Assembly: GCA_004322045.1 (NCBI GenBank)
Contig: SCRN01000039.1
Coordinates: 1-54,088, forward strand
DNA: 54,088 nt
Source: Paraburkholderia sp.
GTDB lineage: Bacteria; Pseudomonadota; Gammaproteobacteria; Burkholderiales; Burkholderiaceae
Reading direction: 5' to 3'
Position 1 is the first letter of the stretch. Every line of letters begins with the position of its first letter. The translations under genes were made by a program, and so were the position numbers. Under the pieces are notes generated by a model. That model searched no databases and was not told the DNA's origin. It saw only the letters and a list, made by a program, of their open reading frames with translations. Positions 8,500 through 16,911 of this stretch are shown in pieces.

Positions 8500-9720
8500 A
8501 TGGATTCGCTGATTGCCGCCGCGGCGCGCGCGCTTGCCGCCGGTGATCCGCTGCGCGCGCTGAACTGCGTCTCGCAGCGCGAGGACGCGCCTGCGCTCGC
8601 ATTGCGCGGCATCGCCATGGCACAGCTTGGCGATCTCGCGCGCGCTAGGGTGCTCTTGCGCAGCGCCGCACACGCATTCGGGCAGAAGAACGCATTGGCG
8701 CGCGCGCGATGCGTCGTGGCGCAAGCCGAAGTCGCACTCGCCGCGCGCGATTTGCGCTGGCCGGAGAAATCGCTCGATGCCGCGCGCGCCACGCTCGAAG
8801 CGCATGGCGATCGACTCAATGCCGCGCACGCACGCAATCTTGCAGCGAGGCGCTCCTTGCTGCTCGGTCGCATCGACGATGCGCAGCGCGCACTGGCCGC
8901 CGGCTCATCCGGTCTGCTGCCTCCCGCCTTGTTGGCATCATCGGAACTGCTCGCGGCGGGTGTTGCGATTCGCCGCCTGCAAGCAACGGCGGCGCGTGAC
9001 GCGCTTGCACGCGCGGCTCGGGCGGCGCGTGCGTCGGGTATCGCGTCGTTGATGGCCGAAGTGGAAAGCGCCTCGCTCGCGCTTGCCGCACCGGTCGCGC
9101 GCCTGATCTCCGGCGGCCAGACGCGCACGCTTACGCTCGAGCAAGTGCAGGCGTTGGCCTCGCCGCAGCGGCTTATCGTCGACGCGTGCCGCCATGCCGT
9201 GCGCGATGCCGATACAGCGGTGACGCTCGCCACCCGGCCGGTGCTGTTCGCGCTCGCGCGCGTTCTGGCCGAAGCTTGGCCGCAGGACGTCCCGAGAGAG
9301 GCCATGATTGCTCACGCGTTCCGAGCGAGGTCGATCGACGAGTCGCACCGGGTGCGATTGCGCGTGGAAATCGGCCGCTTGCGCACGTTGCTCAGGCCGC
9401 TCGCGGACGTGACGGCGACCAAGCGCGGATTTGCGCTGATGCCCCGAGCGGCGAGCGACGTCGTCGTGTTGGCGCGTCCACTCGACGAGAAACATGCGGC
9501 GGTGCTCGCGCTGCTGGCCGACGGCGAGTCGTGGTCGAGTTCCGCCTTGGCGCTTGCGTTGGGTGCGAGCCAGCGATCGGTGCAGCGTGCGCTCGATGCG
9601 CTGGCCTCTTCGGGGAAAATTCAAGCCGTAGGCGAGGGGCGGGCGCGAAGGTGGATGACGCCGCCGGTCGTTGGATTCGCGACGACATTGTTACTCCCCT
9701 CGCCGTTACCGAACCTTTAG
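8500..9720 (+). CDS. Putative transcriptional regulator, TPR-like N-terminus and C-terminal winged HTH
   Basis: A 406-residue Ala-rich protein. Residues 1-190 are helical and TPR-like, with repeated A-x-A-L-A-x-G-D/A pairs. The middle (about 205-325) contains HAVRDADTAVTLATRPVLFALARVLAEAW, resembling the OmpR/SARP-type DNA-binding region seen in bacterial TPR regulators. The C-terminus has an evident helix-turn-helix (WSSSALALALGASQRSVQRALDALASSGKIQAVGEGRARRW). It probably controls the divergent DUF899-DUF2182 pair and perhaps itself. The ATG at 8500 is the only sensible start, although the best SD-like AGGAG lies 22 bases upstream. The next gene starts 10 bases after the stop. Exact family not recognised. 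Confidence 0.7.
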   Translation: MDSLIAAAARALAAGDPLRALNCVSQREDAPALALRGIAMAQLGDLARARVLLRSAAHAFGQKNALARARCVVAQAEVALAARDLRWPEKSLDAARATLEAHGDRLNAAHARNLAARRSLLLGRIDDAQRALAAGSSGLLPPALLASSELLAAGVAIRRLQATAARDALARAARAARASGIASLMAEVESASLALAAPVARLISGGQTRTLTLEQVQALASPQRLIVDACRHAVRDADTAVTLATRPVLFALARVLAEAWPQDVPREAMIAHAFRARSIDESHRVRLRVEIGRLRTLLRPLADVTATKRGFALMPRAASDVVVLARPLDEKHAAVLALLADGESWSSSALALALGASQRSVQRALDALASSGKIQAVGEGRARRWMTPPVVGFATTLLLPSPLPNL

Positions 9721-9730
9721 GATGCCTACG

Positions 9731-10417
9731 ATGAAGCGATCGAATGCTGAAATTGTTCAGGAATACGGCCCATTGCCGGGAGTCGAGCATGTCGCCGGTG
9801 TGACCTACGACGGCCGTCAAGTTTGGTTTGCCGCGGGCGAGCAGCTGTGCGTGCTCGATCCCGTAAGCGGTCGAGCGCAACCGGCGCTCGACGTTCCCGC
9901 GCACGCGGGGACGGCGTTCGACGGAAAGCACATTTTTCAGGTGGACGGCGACTCGATTCACAAGCTCGACCCGGCCACAGGGCGCGTGCTGCGCACGATT
10001 CCGGCGCCGGCCGGCGGGGGCACGTCGGGGCTCGCATGGGCCGAAGGCTCGCTCTGGCTGGGCCGCTATGCCGAACGCAAGATTTTGCAAATCGACCCCG
10101 AAACCGGTGCGGTGCTGCGCACGATCGAATCGAATCGATTCGTCACGGGCGTGACTTGGGTCGACGGTGAGCTGTGGCATGGCACGTGGGAAGACGAGCA
10201 GAGCGAAATCCGACACGTCGATGCGCAGACAGGCGAGGTGATCGAGGCGCTTGCGATGCCGCCGAGCGTGATCGTGTCGGGGCTCGAATCCGATGGCGGC
10301 GCGCGGTTCTTTTGCGGTGGCGGCACGAGCGCAAAGGTAAGGGTGGTGCGCCGCCCGGTGCGCAGGGCAGCGCCCGGCGGCACGTCGAGCAACGCTGGCG
10401 ATGGGCCGAGCGATTGA
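9731..10417 (+). CDS. YncE/Vgb-like beta-propeller protein
   Basis: A 228-residue protein made of repeated beta-propeller blades (GVTYDGRQVWFA, GTAFDGKHIFQVDGDSIHKLDP.TGRVLRTIPAP, GLAWAEGSLWLGRYAERKILQIDPETGAVLRTI, GVTWVDGELWHGTWED), as in streptogramin-lyase/YncE or glutamine-cyclotransferase-like families. No signal peptide is evident, so it appears cytoplasmic. ATG 9731 was chosen because AGGA lies 8 bases before it; an in-frame ATG at 9722 is also possible. It follows the HTH gene after 10 bases and is probably cotranscribed with it. Ligand or enzymatic activity cannot be deduced; the C-terminal 25 residues look unstructured. Confidence 0.75.
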   Translation: MKRSNAEIVQEYGPLPGVEHVAGVTYDGRQVWFAAGEQLCVLDPVSGRAQPALDVPAHAGTAFDGKHIFQVDGDSIHKLDPATGRVLRTIPAPAGGGTSGLAWAEGSLWLGRYAERKILQIDPETGAVLRTIESNRFVTGVTWVDGELWHGTWEDEQSEIRHVDAQTGEVIEALAMPPSVIVSGLESDGGARFFCGGGTSAKVRVVRRPVRRAAPGGTSSNAGDGPSD

Positions 10418-10448
10418 TTGCGCGTGGCCAATGAAAAGGTGCGGCGCG

Positions 10449-10716
10449 TCACGCCTTGGCTCGCTTGGGCCGCGCTTGCAGTCGTGCGTGATGCTTTTCC
10501 GCCCATAACCCGACGTCGTCGATCTCGTGCCGCCGTATGTCGCCACCGAACTCATGGGCGAGCAGCAAGCGAACGACCCGAATGCCCTGCCGTCAAAATA
10601 CTCGCCCAATCGCGCGCTGTGACGAAACGGCGCACACGCGCGAATCGCCGCCACCCATAACGCTTCGCGGCCTGAATACGCTGCGCGAGATCGGGCGCCA
10701 ATACCGTCGGAATTCA
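10449..10716 (-). pseudogene. Frameshifted small gene of unknown function
   Basis: On the minus strand two adjacent frames carry coding-like peptide. The upstream frame (10713 down to about 10590) encodes ...APDLAQRIQAAKRYGWRR... through TARDWASILTAG; after a one-base shift near the TTTT run at about 10598-10601 the second frame encodes QGIRVVRLLLAHEFGGD, then IRRHEIDDVGLWAEKHH and ends at TGA 10449-10451. Together they make one continuous ~88-residue Arg-rich protein, interrupted by a frameshift. No clear start codon is left in the first frame (only TTG 10701). I do not recognise the family. It could be a decayed gene or a sequencing error. Confidence 0.45.
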
Positions 10717-10773
10717 TTCGATGTTTTCGCTTGATCATCATCAATTTCATTTGCCGATTGTTTGACTACATTG

Positions 10774-10899
10774 GAATACATGAAGACAGGCATCGTGAAG
10801 CGTCGATAGTCGATCGACGGATCGAATGATGCAGTCGGAATACCCGTGACAATTAAGTCGAGGAAATCAATCGGGAATTCAAACTGTCTTCATGCATTC
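10774..10899. repeat. Long-range inverted repeat upstream of nirK
   Basis: GAATACATGAAGACAG at 10774-10789 and CTGTCTTCATGCATTC at 10884-10899 are inverted copies matching 15 of 16 bases, separated by 94 bases. They lie in the 360-base non-coding stretch before nirK, in which no other gene is visible. Each arm contains ATG(C/T)ATT, the core of the NsrR half-site, which would fit a nitrite reductase, but the spacing is far larger than a normal NsrR site. A mini-element with terminal repeats is the alternative; no target duplication was noticed. Confidence 0.4.
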
Positions 10900-11088
10900 G
10901 AAAGCGACGCGGGTTCGTGCAACGGACGCGGCGAAGCGCCTCAATCGATTGCGTTTTAACAGGCGATGCCCGGCAAGGCCGGGATCACTCGCCCAACCAG
11001 CGCCGGCATCGAACCGCAGGGCACGCGTAGACCGCGGCGCCATGTCTCGGGCCGGTCATAAAACAGACTATCGGTTATGGAGCACATG

Positions 11089-12603
11089 ATGTGCAAATTC
11101 CGTGTCATTACGCCAATCTGCTTTGCCGTCGCATTGATCATGGGGGGCGTCAGCACTGCCGGTTTCGCTGCCAAACCTATTTCCGCTTCCGCACCCGCCT
11201 CTAAATCAGCCGCACAGGGCAACGTTAAACATTTCGTACTTCGCACGAATATCGCGGATGGTAGGCTCGTTTATGAAGACGAGCGAGGCAACGCCGATCC
11301 CGATCTCAAAGTGCAAGTCGGCGATACGGTGGAAATCGCGATCGCAAGCAAGGAGGGCGCGGAACACGACATCACGTTCCCCGACCTGAAAGTCGAATCG
11401 AAGCGCTTCAGCGGCGCGAGCGGCCCGACGACGCTGCGTTTCGTTGCATCGCGCGCGGGCGAGTTCCCGTACTTCTGCAGCGTGGCCGGCCACAAGGAAG
11501 CCGGCATGGAAGGCAAGCTCATCGTGACCGCTGCCGGAGCCCAGGCTCCGGCCCCGGCCCCGGCCGCACATGGCGATGTCGGCGGCGTCGAACCGGCCTC
11601 GGCCCACGGCGGCATGGATGGACACGCGATGCCGATGCCTATCGTCTACGCCGCCTCGCCGGCCCCTGCCTTGCCGGCCAAAGCCGACGCCGTCAGCATC
11701 GCGGGCGACCCGTCCGCCGTGCCGGCCCCGATCGGCGATCGCGCGCCGCAGACGCTGAAATACCGCATCGAAACCGATGAAGTGACGGGCAAGCTTGACG
11801 ACGGCACGACGTTCACCTACTGGACCTTCGACAAGCAAGTGCCGGGTCCCATGCTGCGCGCGCGGGTGGGCGACACGGTCGAGCTCACGCTCGCAAATGC
11901 GCCGACGAGCAAGATGAACCACTCGATCGACTTGCATGCGGTGATGGGCGGCATGGGCGGCGGCGGGGATACGCAGGTCGCCCCGGGCCAGCAAAAGACG
12001 ATTACGTTCAAGCCGATGCACCCGGGCTTGTACGTCTATCACTGCGCGACGCCGCTCGTTCCGGAGCACATCGCGGCCGGCATGTACGGCATGATCCTGG
12101 TCGAGCCCCAAGGCGGCCTGCCGAAGGTCGACAAGGAGTACTACGTGATGCAGGGCGAGATCTACACGAACAAACCGTTCGGCTCGCACGTGCATCAACA
12201 AGTCGACATGGCCAAGCTCTCTGCGGAGCAGCCCGAGTACTACGTGTTCAACGGCGCGGTCGGTTCGCTGACGAAAACGCACAAGCTCGTGGCCGACGTG
12301 GGGCAGACGGTGCGTGTGTACTTCGGCGTGGGCGGCCCGAACAAGATGTCATCGTTCCACATCATCGGCGGGGTGTTCGATACCGTCTATGAAGAGGGTT
12401 CGCTGAGCGGCGTCAAGCACGATGTCCAAACGACGATCGTGCCGCCGGGCGGCGCGGCGATCGTCGAAATGAAGATGCAGTACCCGGGCAAGTACATGCT
12501 CGTCGACCATGCGCTCACGCGTGCCGGCAAAGGCCTCGTGGGCTTGCTCGAAGTGCAGGGCAAAGCCGATCCGGTGGTCTATCACGTCGGGGCAGCGCAG
12601 TGA
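11089..12603 (+). CDS. nirK: Copper-containing nitrite reductase with extra N-terminal cupredoxin domain
   Basis: A 504-residue periplasmic enzyme reducing nitrite to nitric oxide. The start at 11089 is set by GGAG at 11079-11082 (in-frame ATGs at 11077 and 11086 exist); it opens the signal peptide MCKFRVITPICFAVALIMGG.... Residues ~45-150 are a separate cupredoxin with its own type-1 copper set (EHDITFP, YFCSVAGHKEAGM). After a Pro/Ala/His/Met-rich linker come the two NirK cupredoxin domains: SIDLHAVMGGMG (Asp and His of the active site), YVYHCATPLVPEHIAAGM (type-1 ligands His, Cys, His, Met and a type-2 His) and MSSFHIIGG (type-2 His). Usual two-domain NirK is ~360 residues, so this is the three-domain, N-terminally extended form. 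No norB, nnrR or nnrS is present alongside. Confidence 0.93.
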   Translation: MCKFRVITPICFAVALIMGGVSTAGFAAKPISASAPASKSAAQGNVKHFVLRTNIADGRLVYEDERGNADPDLKVQVGDTVEIAIASKEGAEHDITFPDLKVESKRFSGASGPTTLRFVASRAGEFPYFCSVAGHKEAGMEGKLIVTAAGAQAPAPAPAAHGDVGGVEPASAHGGMDGHAMPMPIVYAASPAPALPAKADAVSIAGDPSAVPAPIGDRAPQTLKYRIETDEVTGKLDDGTTFTYWTFDKQVPGPMLRARVGDTVELTLANAPTSKMNHSIDLHAVMGGMGGGGDTQVAPGQQKTITFKPMHPGLYVYHCATPLVPEHIAAGMYGMILVEPQGGLPKVDKEYYVMQGEIYTNKPFGSHVHQQVDMAKLSAEQPEYYVFNGAVGSLTKTHKLVADVGQTVRVYFGVGGPNKMSSFHIIGGVFDTVYEEGSLSGVKHDVQTTIVPPGGAAIVEMKMQYPGKYMLVDHALTRAGKGLVGLLEVQGKADPVVYHVGAAQ

Positions 12604-12640
12604 GCCAGGCCACGAAGGCCTAGGCCCGGCCTGACATGGC

Positions 12641-13948
12641 TTAGCCGAGTGCCCCGAACGTTTGCAGCAAGAGCACGACGTTCAGGGCGAGGATGACGAC
12701 GGTCGCGGCAATCGCGGCCGTCGTCACTTTCATGCTGTTCGCGAATTCGCCCATGATGTCCCGCCGGCTCGTCACGATGACGAGTGCGATCATCGGCGCC
12801 GGCAACGCGAAGCTGAGCACGACCTCACTGTAGAGCAGCGCGTTGGTTGCCTGCACGCCGAGTGCGGCGACGACGAAAGCAGGCGCCATCGTCAAAAGCC
12901 GGCGCAGCCCGACGGGAAGGTGAAAGCCGACGAAACCTTGCATCACCATCTGTCCCGCCATCGTCCCCACGACCGAACTCGAAATGCCCGAGGCCAGCAA
13001 CGACACGAGGAAGACCGCGGCGGCGCCGGCGCCCAGCAGCGGAGCGAGGCTCCGATAGGCGGTCTCGATCTCGGCGACGTCGGCATGCCCCGCGTGAAAC
13101 GCGCTCGAGGCCATGATGACCATCGCCATGTTCACGAGCCCGGCGACCGACAGGGCAACGATCACTTCCCGATTGGAAAAGCGCAGCAGCTTGCGGCGGG
13201 CGGCATCGTTGCGAGCGGGGGCGCGATGTTGGGTGAGTCCCGAGTGCAGGTAGATCGCGTGCGGCATGACCGTCGCGCCGAAAATGCCCGCAGCGAGCGA
13301 GAGCGCGCCGCCGCCTTGCAGGTGCGGTACGAAGGCGCCGCGCGCCGCTTCGCTCCAGTTCACGTCGACGAGCGTCAACTCGATCACATAGGAGAGCGCG
13401 ACGGTGCCGATCAAGGCGCCGATGATGAGCTCGAGCGGGCGAAAGCCGCGCTTTTCGGCAGCGAGGATCGCATAGGTGACGATGCCGGTGATCGCCATGC
13501 CGACGATGAGCGGCACATGCAGCAGCAACGACAAGCCGAGCGCACCGCCGAGGAATTCCGCGAGGTCGGTCGCCATGGCGGCGATCTCGCTGACGCCCCA
13601 CATGGCGTACACGACGGGCGCAGAAAAATGCGCGCGGCTGATTTCAGCGAGATTGCGGTTCGTGACGATGCCGAGTTTGGCCGAGAGCGCTTGGAACAAC
13701 ATCGCCACGACGTTCGCCGCCAGCACGACCCACAAGAACGAGTAGCCGTACTTGGCCCCAGCTTGGAGATTCGTCGCGAAATTGCCGGGGTCCACGTACG
13801 CAATGGACGCGACGACGGCGGGGCCGGCAAACAGAAGGGCCCCCCGCAGCCGCGCGAAGGAGCTGCGCCCGCTGCGTCCGGCGAGGGCGTCGCCGATTGC
13901 CAGCGTCGTGCGGCCCGTCATACCCAGTTGCAGTTGCGCAGTCGTCAT
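12641..13948 (-). CDS. mntH: NRAMP-family Mn2+/Fe2+ transporter MntH
   Basis: A 435-residue, ~11-TM proton-coupled importer of manganese and iron. The metal-binding motifs are canonical: DPGN in TM1 (SIAYVDPGNFATN) and MPHAIYLHS in TM6. The gene is convergent with nirK (38 bases apart) and its upstream region carries a Fur-like box at 14001-14019. The start follows a weak AGG. A second, divergent NRAMP-type protein lies at 20127-21782, making the canonical motif here diagnostic for true MntH. Confidence 0.93.
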   Translation of the reverse strand: MTTAQLQLGMTGRTTLAIGDALAGRSGRSSFARLRGALLFAGPAVVASIAYVDPGNFATNLQAGAKYGYSFLWVVLAANVVAMLFQALSAKLGIVTNRNLAEISRAHFSAPVVYAMWGVSEIAAMATDLAEFLGGALGLSLLLHVPLIVGMAITGIVTYAILAAEKRGFRPLELIIGALIGTVALSYVIELTLVDVNWSEAARGAFVPHLQGGGALSLAAGIFGATVMPHAIYLHSGLTQHRAPARNDAARRKLLRFSNREVIVALSVAGLVNMAMVIMASSAFHAGHADVAEIETAYRSLAPLLGAGAAAVFLVSLLASGISSSVVGTMAGQMVMQGFVGFHLPVGLRRLLTMAPAFVVAALGVQATNALLYSEVVLSFALPAPMIALVIVTSRRDIMGEFANSMKVTTAAIAATVVILALNVVLLLQTFGALG

Positions 13949-14000
13949 GACGCACCTCGTTACCCTTGCTTGAGGGGTTCATGATAAAAGCTATCAATAT

Positions 14001-14019
14001 ATCAATGATAATTGTTTTT
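14001..14019. promoter_or_regulatory. Fur-like metal-responsive box upstream of mntH
   Basis: ATCAATGATAATTGTTTTT matches the 19-bp Fur consensus at 12 positions, including the nine-base core AATGATAAT. It lies about 53 bases upstream of the mntH start in a markedly A+T-rich patch (13980-14030) within GC-rich surroundings. Mn/Fe-responsive repression of mntH by a Fur-family protein is the usual arrangement. A GC-rich dyad around 14057-14095 (GGCCGGCCG ... CGGCCGGCC) may end the transcript of the gene at 14132. Confidence 0.55.
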
Positions 14020-14131
14020 ATAAATGATGCTCATACGCATCGCTGCGATGCCCCGGGCCGGGCCGGCCGTGAGCCGCGCGGCGGCCGGCCGCTGCTAGGC
14101 GCGCACCGCTCCGGCCCCGCTTTCCCTTCGT

Positions 14132-15154
14132 TCAGTTGCCGCTCGGTGGCGTCGAGGCCGCGCCAGCGACGGCGAACTGCGGCGCATATTCCACCGCGGA
14201 CCAGCGAAAAGGCAGCGATGCGGGACTGCGTCGCACTTCCTCGACCGTGAACCGCACGAGCCGCTGAGCATCCGCGAACGTCTCGAGCGCGGCGGTTTCC
14301 CAGACGATTTCGGCGCGCGCGGCGACATAGAGCAGGTCGCCGCGATCGAAATCGATGAAGAGCAGCCCGGCGCGGCTGTCTTCGGCAAGATTGCCGAGCG
14401 TATTGAAGAATTGATTGCCGCGATAGTCCGGGGCGACGAAGGTGCGCTCGTCCTCGATACGGACGAACCCCGGCGGCCCCCCGCGGTGCGACACGTCGAC
14501 CCCTTGCGACGCCGCGTCATCGGCCAGCGTGCTGCGCGTGGCGATGAAATAGGTATCGCTGCTCGCGATGAGCTCGCGGTCGGCCGCATCGAGCGTCGCG
14601 GCGCGGCGTTCGGAAGCCGGTTCCGTGGCCGTGTGCCCTTGCTCGATGCGAGTCGGCGTGCGGCTTTGGATGTACTTCGCGCAATTGCCGAAGCTTTGAC
14701 GCACTTTCACCGTCAGCACGCCGTCCTCGTCGGCGGTCACAACGCCGTTGACGCGATTGCGCCGGCGCGTGGGCGGCTCGATGCCAAGGCCCCCTAACGC
14801 GGCACCCGCCTGCCAAGCGCGGGCGAGCGGATCGCCGTCGAGCGGCTTGCCCGCGATGCGCAGGGTCGTCGCATCGGGCGAGGAGATGAAGCCCGGCGCG
14901 CCAATGCGCAGCGTGGCCCAGGGCTGGCCTTGCGCATCGATGCCGCCGAGGACGATGAACGGCAATTGCGCAAAGAACTGCCGGTGCTGTTCCGGCAAAT
15001 AGCGGCGTATGCCGCGCCGCCCGCCTATTTCAGCTTTCTCTCTGACGCCGGCGCGCGTTTGCACGGCGATCTCGCCGGCATGGAACGGTGCTTCGTCGAG
15101 GTCCCAACCGGGCGCTGGCGTTACGGGGCGGCGTTCGTGCGTGTCGGTGCTCAT
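14132..15154 (-). CDS. Pyridoxamine 5'-phosphate oxidase-family flavin-binding protein
   Basis: A 340-residue protein with a PNPOx-like split beta-barrel. Recognisable segments are RRYLPEQHRQFFAQLPFIVLGGIDAQGQPWATLRIGAPGFISSPD in the N-terminal third, and in the second half SSDTYFIATRS... with RGGPPGFV and DYRGNQFFNTLGNLAEDSRAGLLFIDFDRGDLLYVAA. Two similar barrel-like halves suggest an internal duplication. Members bind FMN or F420 and act as oxidoreductases or sensors; the substrate cannot be assigned. The gene lies between mntH and a GST gene, all on the minus strand, 48 bases after the GST stop. Confidence 0.8.
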   Translation of the reverse strand: MSTDTHERRPVTPAPGWDLDEAPFHAGEIAVQTRAGVREKAEIGGRRGIRRYLPEQHRQFFAQLPFIVLGGIDAQGQPWATLRIGAPGFISSPDATTLRIAGKPLDGDPLARAWQAGAALGGLGIEPPTRRRNRVNGVVTADEDGVLTVKVRQSFGNCAKYIQSRTPTRIEQGHTATEPASERRAATLDAADRELIASSDTYFIATRSTLADDAASQGVDVSHRGGPPGFVRIEDERTFVAPDYRGNQFFNTLGNLAEDSRAGLLFIDFDRGDLLYVAARAEIVWETAALETFADAQRLVRFTVEEVRRSPASLPFRWSAVEYAPQFAVAGAASTPPSGN

Positions 15155-15202
15155 GGCGCAAGCGTCCTCGTCTAGGAGTAGGAGTAGGGCGACCTACGGG
15201 TC

Positions 15203-15847
15203 CTACGATTGCGTCGTCGGCGCGGACGCGGCTGGCGGCATGGCGACGAAGCCGGGCAGCGCTTCCACCCGTGCGAGCCAAGCGCGCAAGTTCGGATACG
15301 GCGCGAGCGAAATACCGCCCTCGGGCGCATGTGCGATGTAGGTGTAGGCCGCGACATCGGCGATCGTCGGCGTCGGGCCGACGGCGAAGGCCCGGGTGCC
15401 GAAGATCGGTTCGATGACGTCGAACAGCTTGATTGCCGTGCGCACGGCGGCGTCGTAATCGAGGTTGTTGCCGAACACCTTCACGAGACGGGCCGCGCAC
15501 GGCCCATAGGCGATCGGACCCGCCGCCAGCGAGAGCCATTGCGTCACCTGCGCCGCGCCGACGGGGTCATCGGGCAGCCAAGATGCATCGGCATAGCGCT
15601 TCGCAAGATAGACGAGTATCGCGTTCGAATCGAACACGACCGTCTCGCCGTCTTCGATCACGGGTACGTGCCCGAAGGGATTCAGCGCTAGAAACGCCGG
15701 GGTGCGTTGCTCGCCCGCCCGAAGATCCACTTCGATCGTTTCGAAAGGCAGGCCAAGCAAGCTCAGAAAAAGCTTTGCGCGATGGGCATGGCCCGAAAGG
15801 CGCATCGAGTGAAGGCGGATCGGGCGATCGGGGCGAGCGAGCGGCAT
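15203..15847 (-). CDS. Glutathione S-transferase family protein
   Basis: A 214-residue cytosolic GST. The N-terminal thioredoxin-like domain shows RLHSMRLSGHAHRAKLFLSLLGLPFE...VDL, the cis-Pro motif GHVPVIED and the glutathione-binding ES/DS element VFDSNAILVYLAKRY. The all-helical C-terminal domain includes PTIADVAAYTYIAHAPEGG. Start ATG 15847 is preceded by AAGGA at 8 bases; an in-frame extension upstream has no SD. It is divergent from a LysR regulator (155 bases), which is the expected controller. Confidence 0.9.
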   Translation of the reverse strand: MPLARPDRPIRLHSMRLSGHAHRAKLFLSLLGLPFETIEVDLRAGEQRTPAFLALNPFGHVPVIEDGETVVFDSNAILVYLAKRYADASWLPDDPVGAAQVTQWLSLAAGPIAYGPCAARLVKVFGNNLDYDAAVRTAIKLFDVIEPIFGTRAFAVGPTPTIADVAAYTYIAHAPEGGISLAPYPNLRAWLARVEALPGFVAMPPAASAPTTQS

Positions 15848-16002
15848 AGGGCTGTCCTTGCGATGAGAGATGAGAGACGAAACAAGAAAGAAGAAAGAAA
15901 AAAGAAGGTCGATTGGCTTGATGCGAAGCGTATCGCATCCGGATTGGCCGCATAAGATGGATAATCGACGAATCACAATCCATCAACAGTGGACAATCGC
16001 CC

Positions 16003-16911
16003 ATGCCGCAACTGCGCGATATCAATCTCAATCGTCTCGTCGTCTTCGCGGCTGTGGTGGAGAGCGGCTCGCTCAGCGCGGCGGCAGAGCGGCTCGGACT
16101 GGCCAAGACCATGGTCAGCACGCATATGCAGCGCCTCGAAGCGGAAGTGGGCGCGACGCTGATCGTGCGCACGACGCGGCGCTCGAGCCTGACCGAGGCG
16201 GGGCGCACGCTGTATGAAGCGAGCCGGGCGTGCCTGCGCACGGCAAGCGATGCCCTCGCCGCCATCGCCACGACCCCGGGGCCGCTGCGAGGCGCCGTGC
16301 GTATCGCATCGCCGATCGACTACGGGGCGCTCGTCGTCGCACCGGCGTTGGTTGCGCTGCAGCGCGCGCATCCGCAGTTGCAAATCGAACTGATGTGCGC
16401 GGACGGATACGCCGATCTTGTCGCCGAGCGGATCGACGTAGCTATTCGTTTAGGCAACCTAAAGGATTCGAGCTATCGATCGGCTCGGCTCGGGCAGTAT
16501 CTGCGATGGCTCGTCGCCAGCCCCGAATTCCTCGCGGGCCGCAAGTTGCCCGCATCGCCGAGCGGCTTGAGCGAGATGCCGTTCGTGGCTTTATCGACGA
16601 TGCCGCACCCCAACACCGTGGCGTTGTCGAGCGCGGGCGGGCAGCGCTTGCGGGTGCGCTGCAAGCCGGCGTTCGTTGCCAATACGGCCAACGCTTGCCG
16701 CGCGGCCACGCTCGCGGGCGCAGGCTTCGCGCTCCTTACCGATTTTTCGATCGAAGAGGATTTGGCGGCCGGGCGGCTCGTTCGCCTATTTCCGCAATGG
16801 GCGGGCGAGCCTGCCGCGATCCAGGCACTCTACCCGTCGGCGCGTCAGCCTTCGCCGAAGGTCTCGGCCGTCATCGAAGCGTTGAAGTCGCACTTGAGCG
16901 CCCGCCGATAG
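16003..16911 (+). CDS. LysR-family transcriptional regulator (divergent to GST)
   Basis: A 302-residue LysR regulator. Residues 4-63 form the winged HTH (NLNRLVVFAAVVESGSLSAAAERLGLAKTMVSTHMQRLE), followed by the linker helix and a periplasmic-binding-like effector domain (GPLRGAVRIASPIDYG..., VAIRLGNLKDSSYRS). It belongs to the CrgA/DsdC-like group with the characteristic LSxxAxRLGL. It most likely regulates the divergent GST gene. Its last 67 bases overlap, tail to tail, the 3' end of the AraC gene on the other strand. Confidence 0.92.
   Translation: MPQLRDINLNRLVVFAAVVESGSLSAAAERLGLAKTMVSTHMQRLEAEVGATLIVRTTRRSSLTEAGRTLYEASRACLRTASDALAAIATTPGPLRGAVRIASPIDYGALVVAPALVALQRAHPQLQIELMCADGYADLVAERIDVAIRLGNLKDSSYRSARLGQYLRWLVASPEFLAGRKLPASPSGLSEMPFVALSTMPHPNTVALSSAGGQRLRVRCKPAFVANTANACRAATLAGAGFALLTDFSIEEDLAAGRLVRLFPQWAGEPAAIQALYPSARQPSPKVSAVIEALKSHLSARR

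Noticed and set aside
8487-8505. Sequence resembling a tRNA T-arm (GGGATTCGAAT)
   Set aside because: No cloverleaf or acceptor stem can be formed around it.
10930-11076. FNR/NnrR box (TTGAT-N4-ATCAA) expected before nirK
   Set aside because: Only the partial CAATCGATTG palindrome (about 10940-10949) was found; the required spacing and half-sites are absent.
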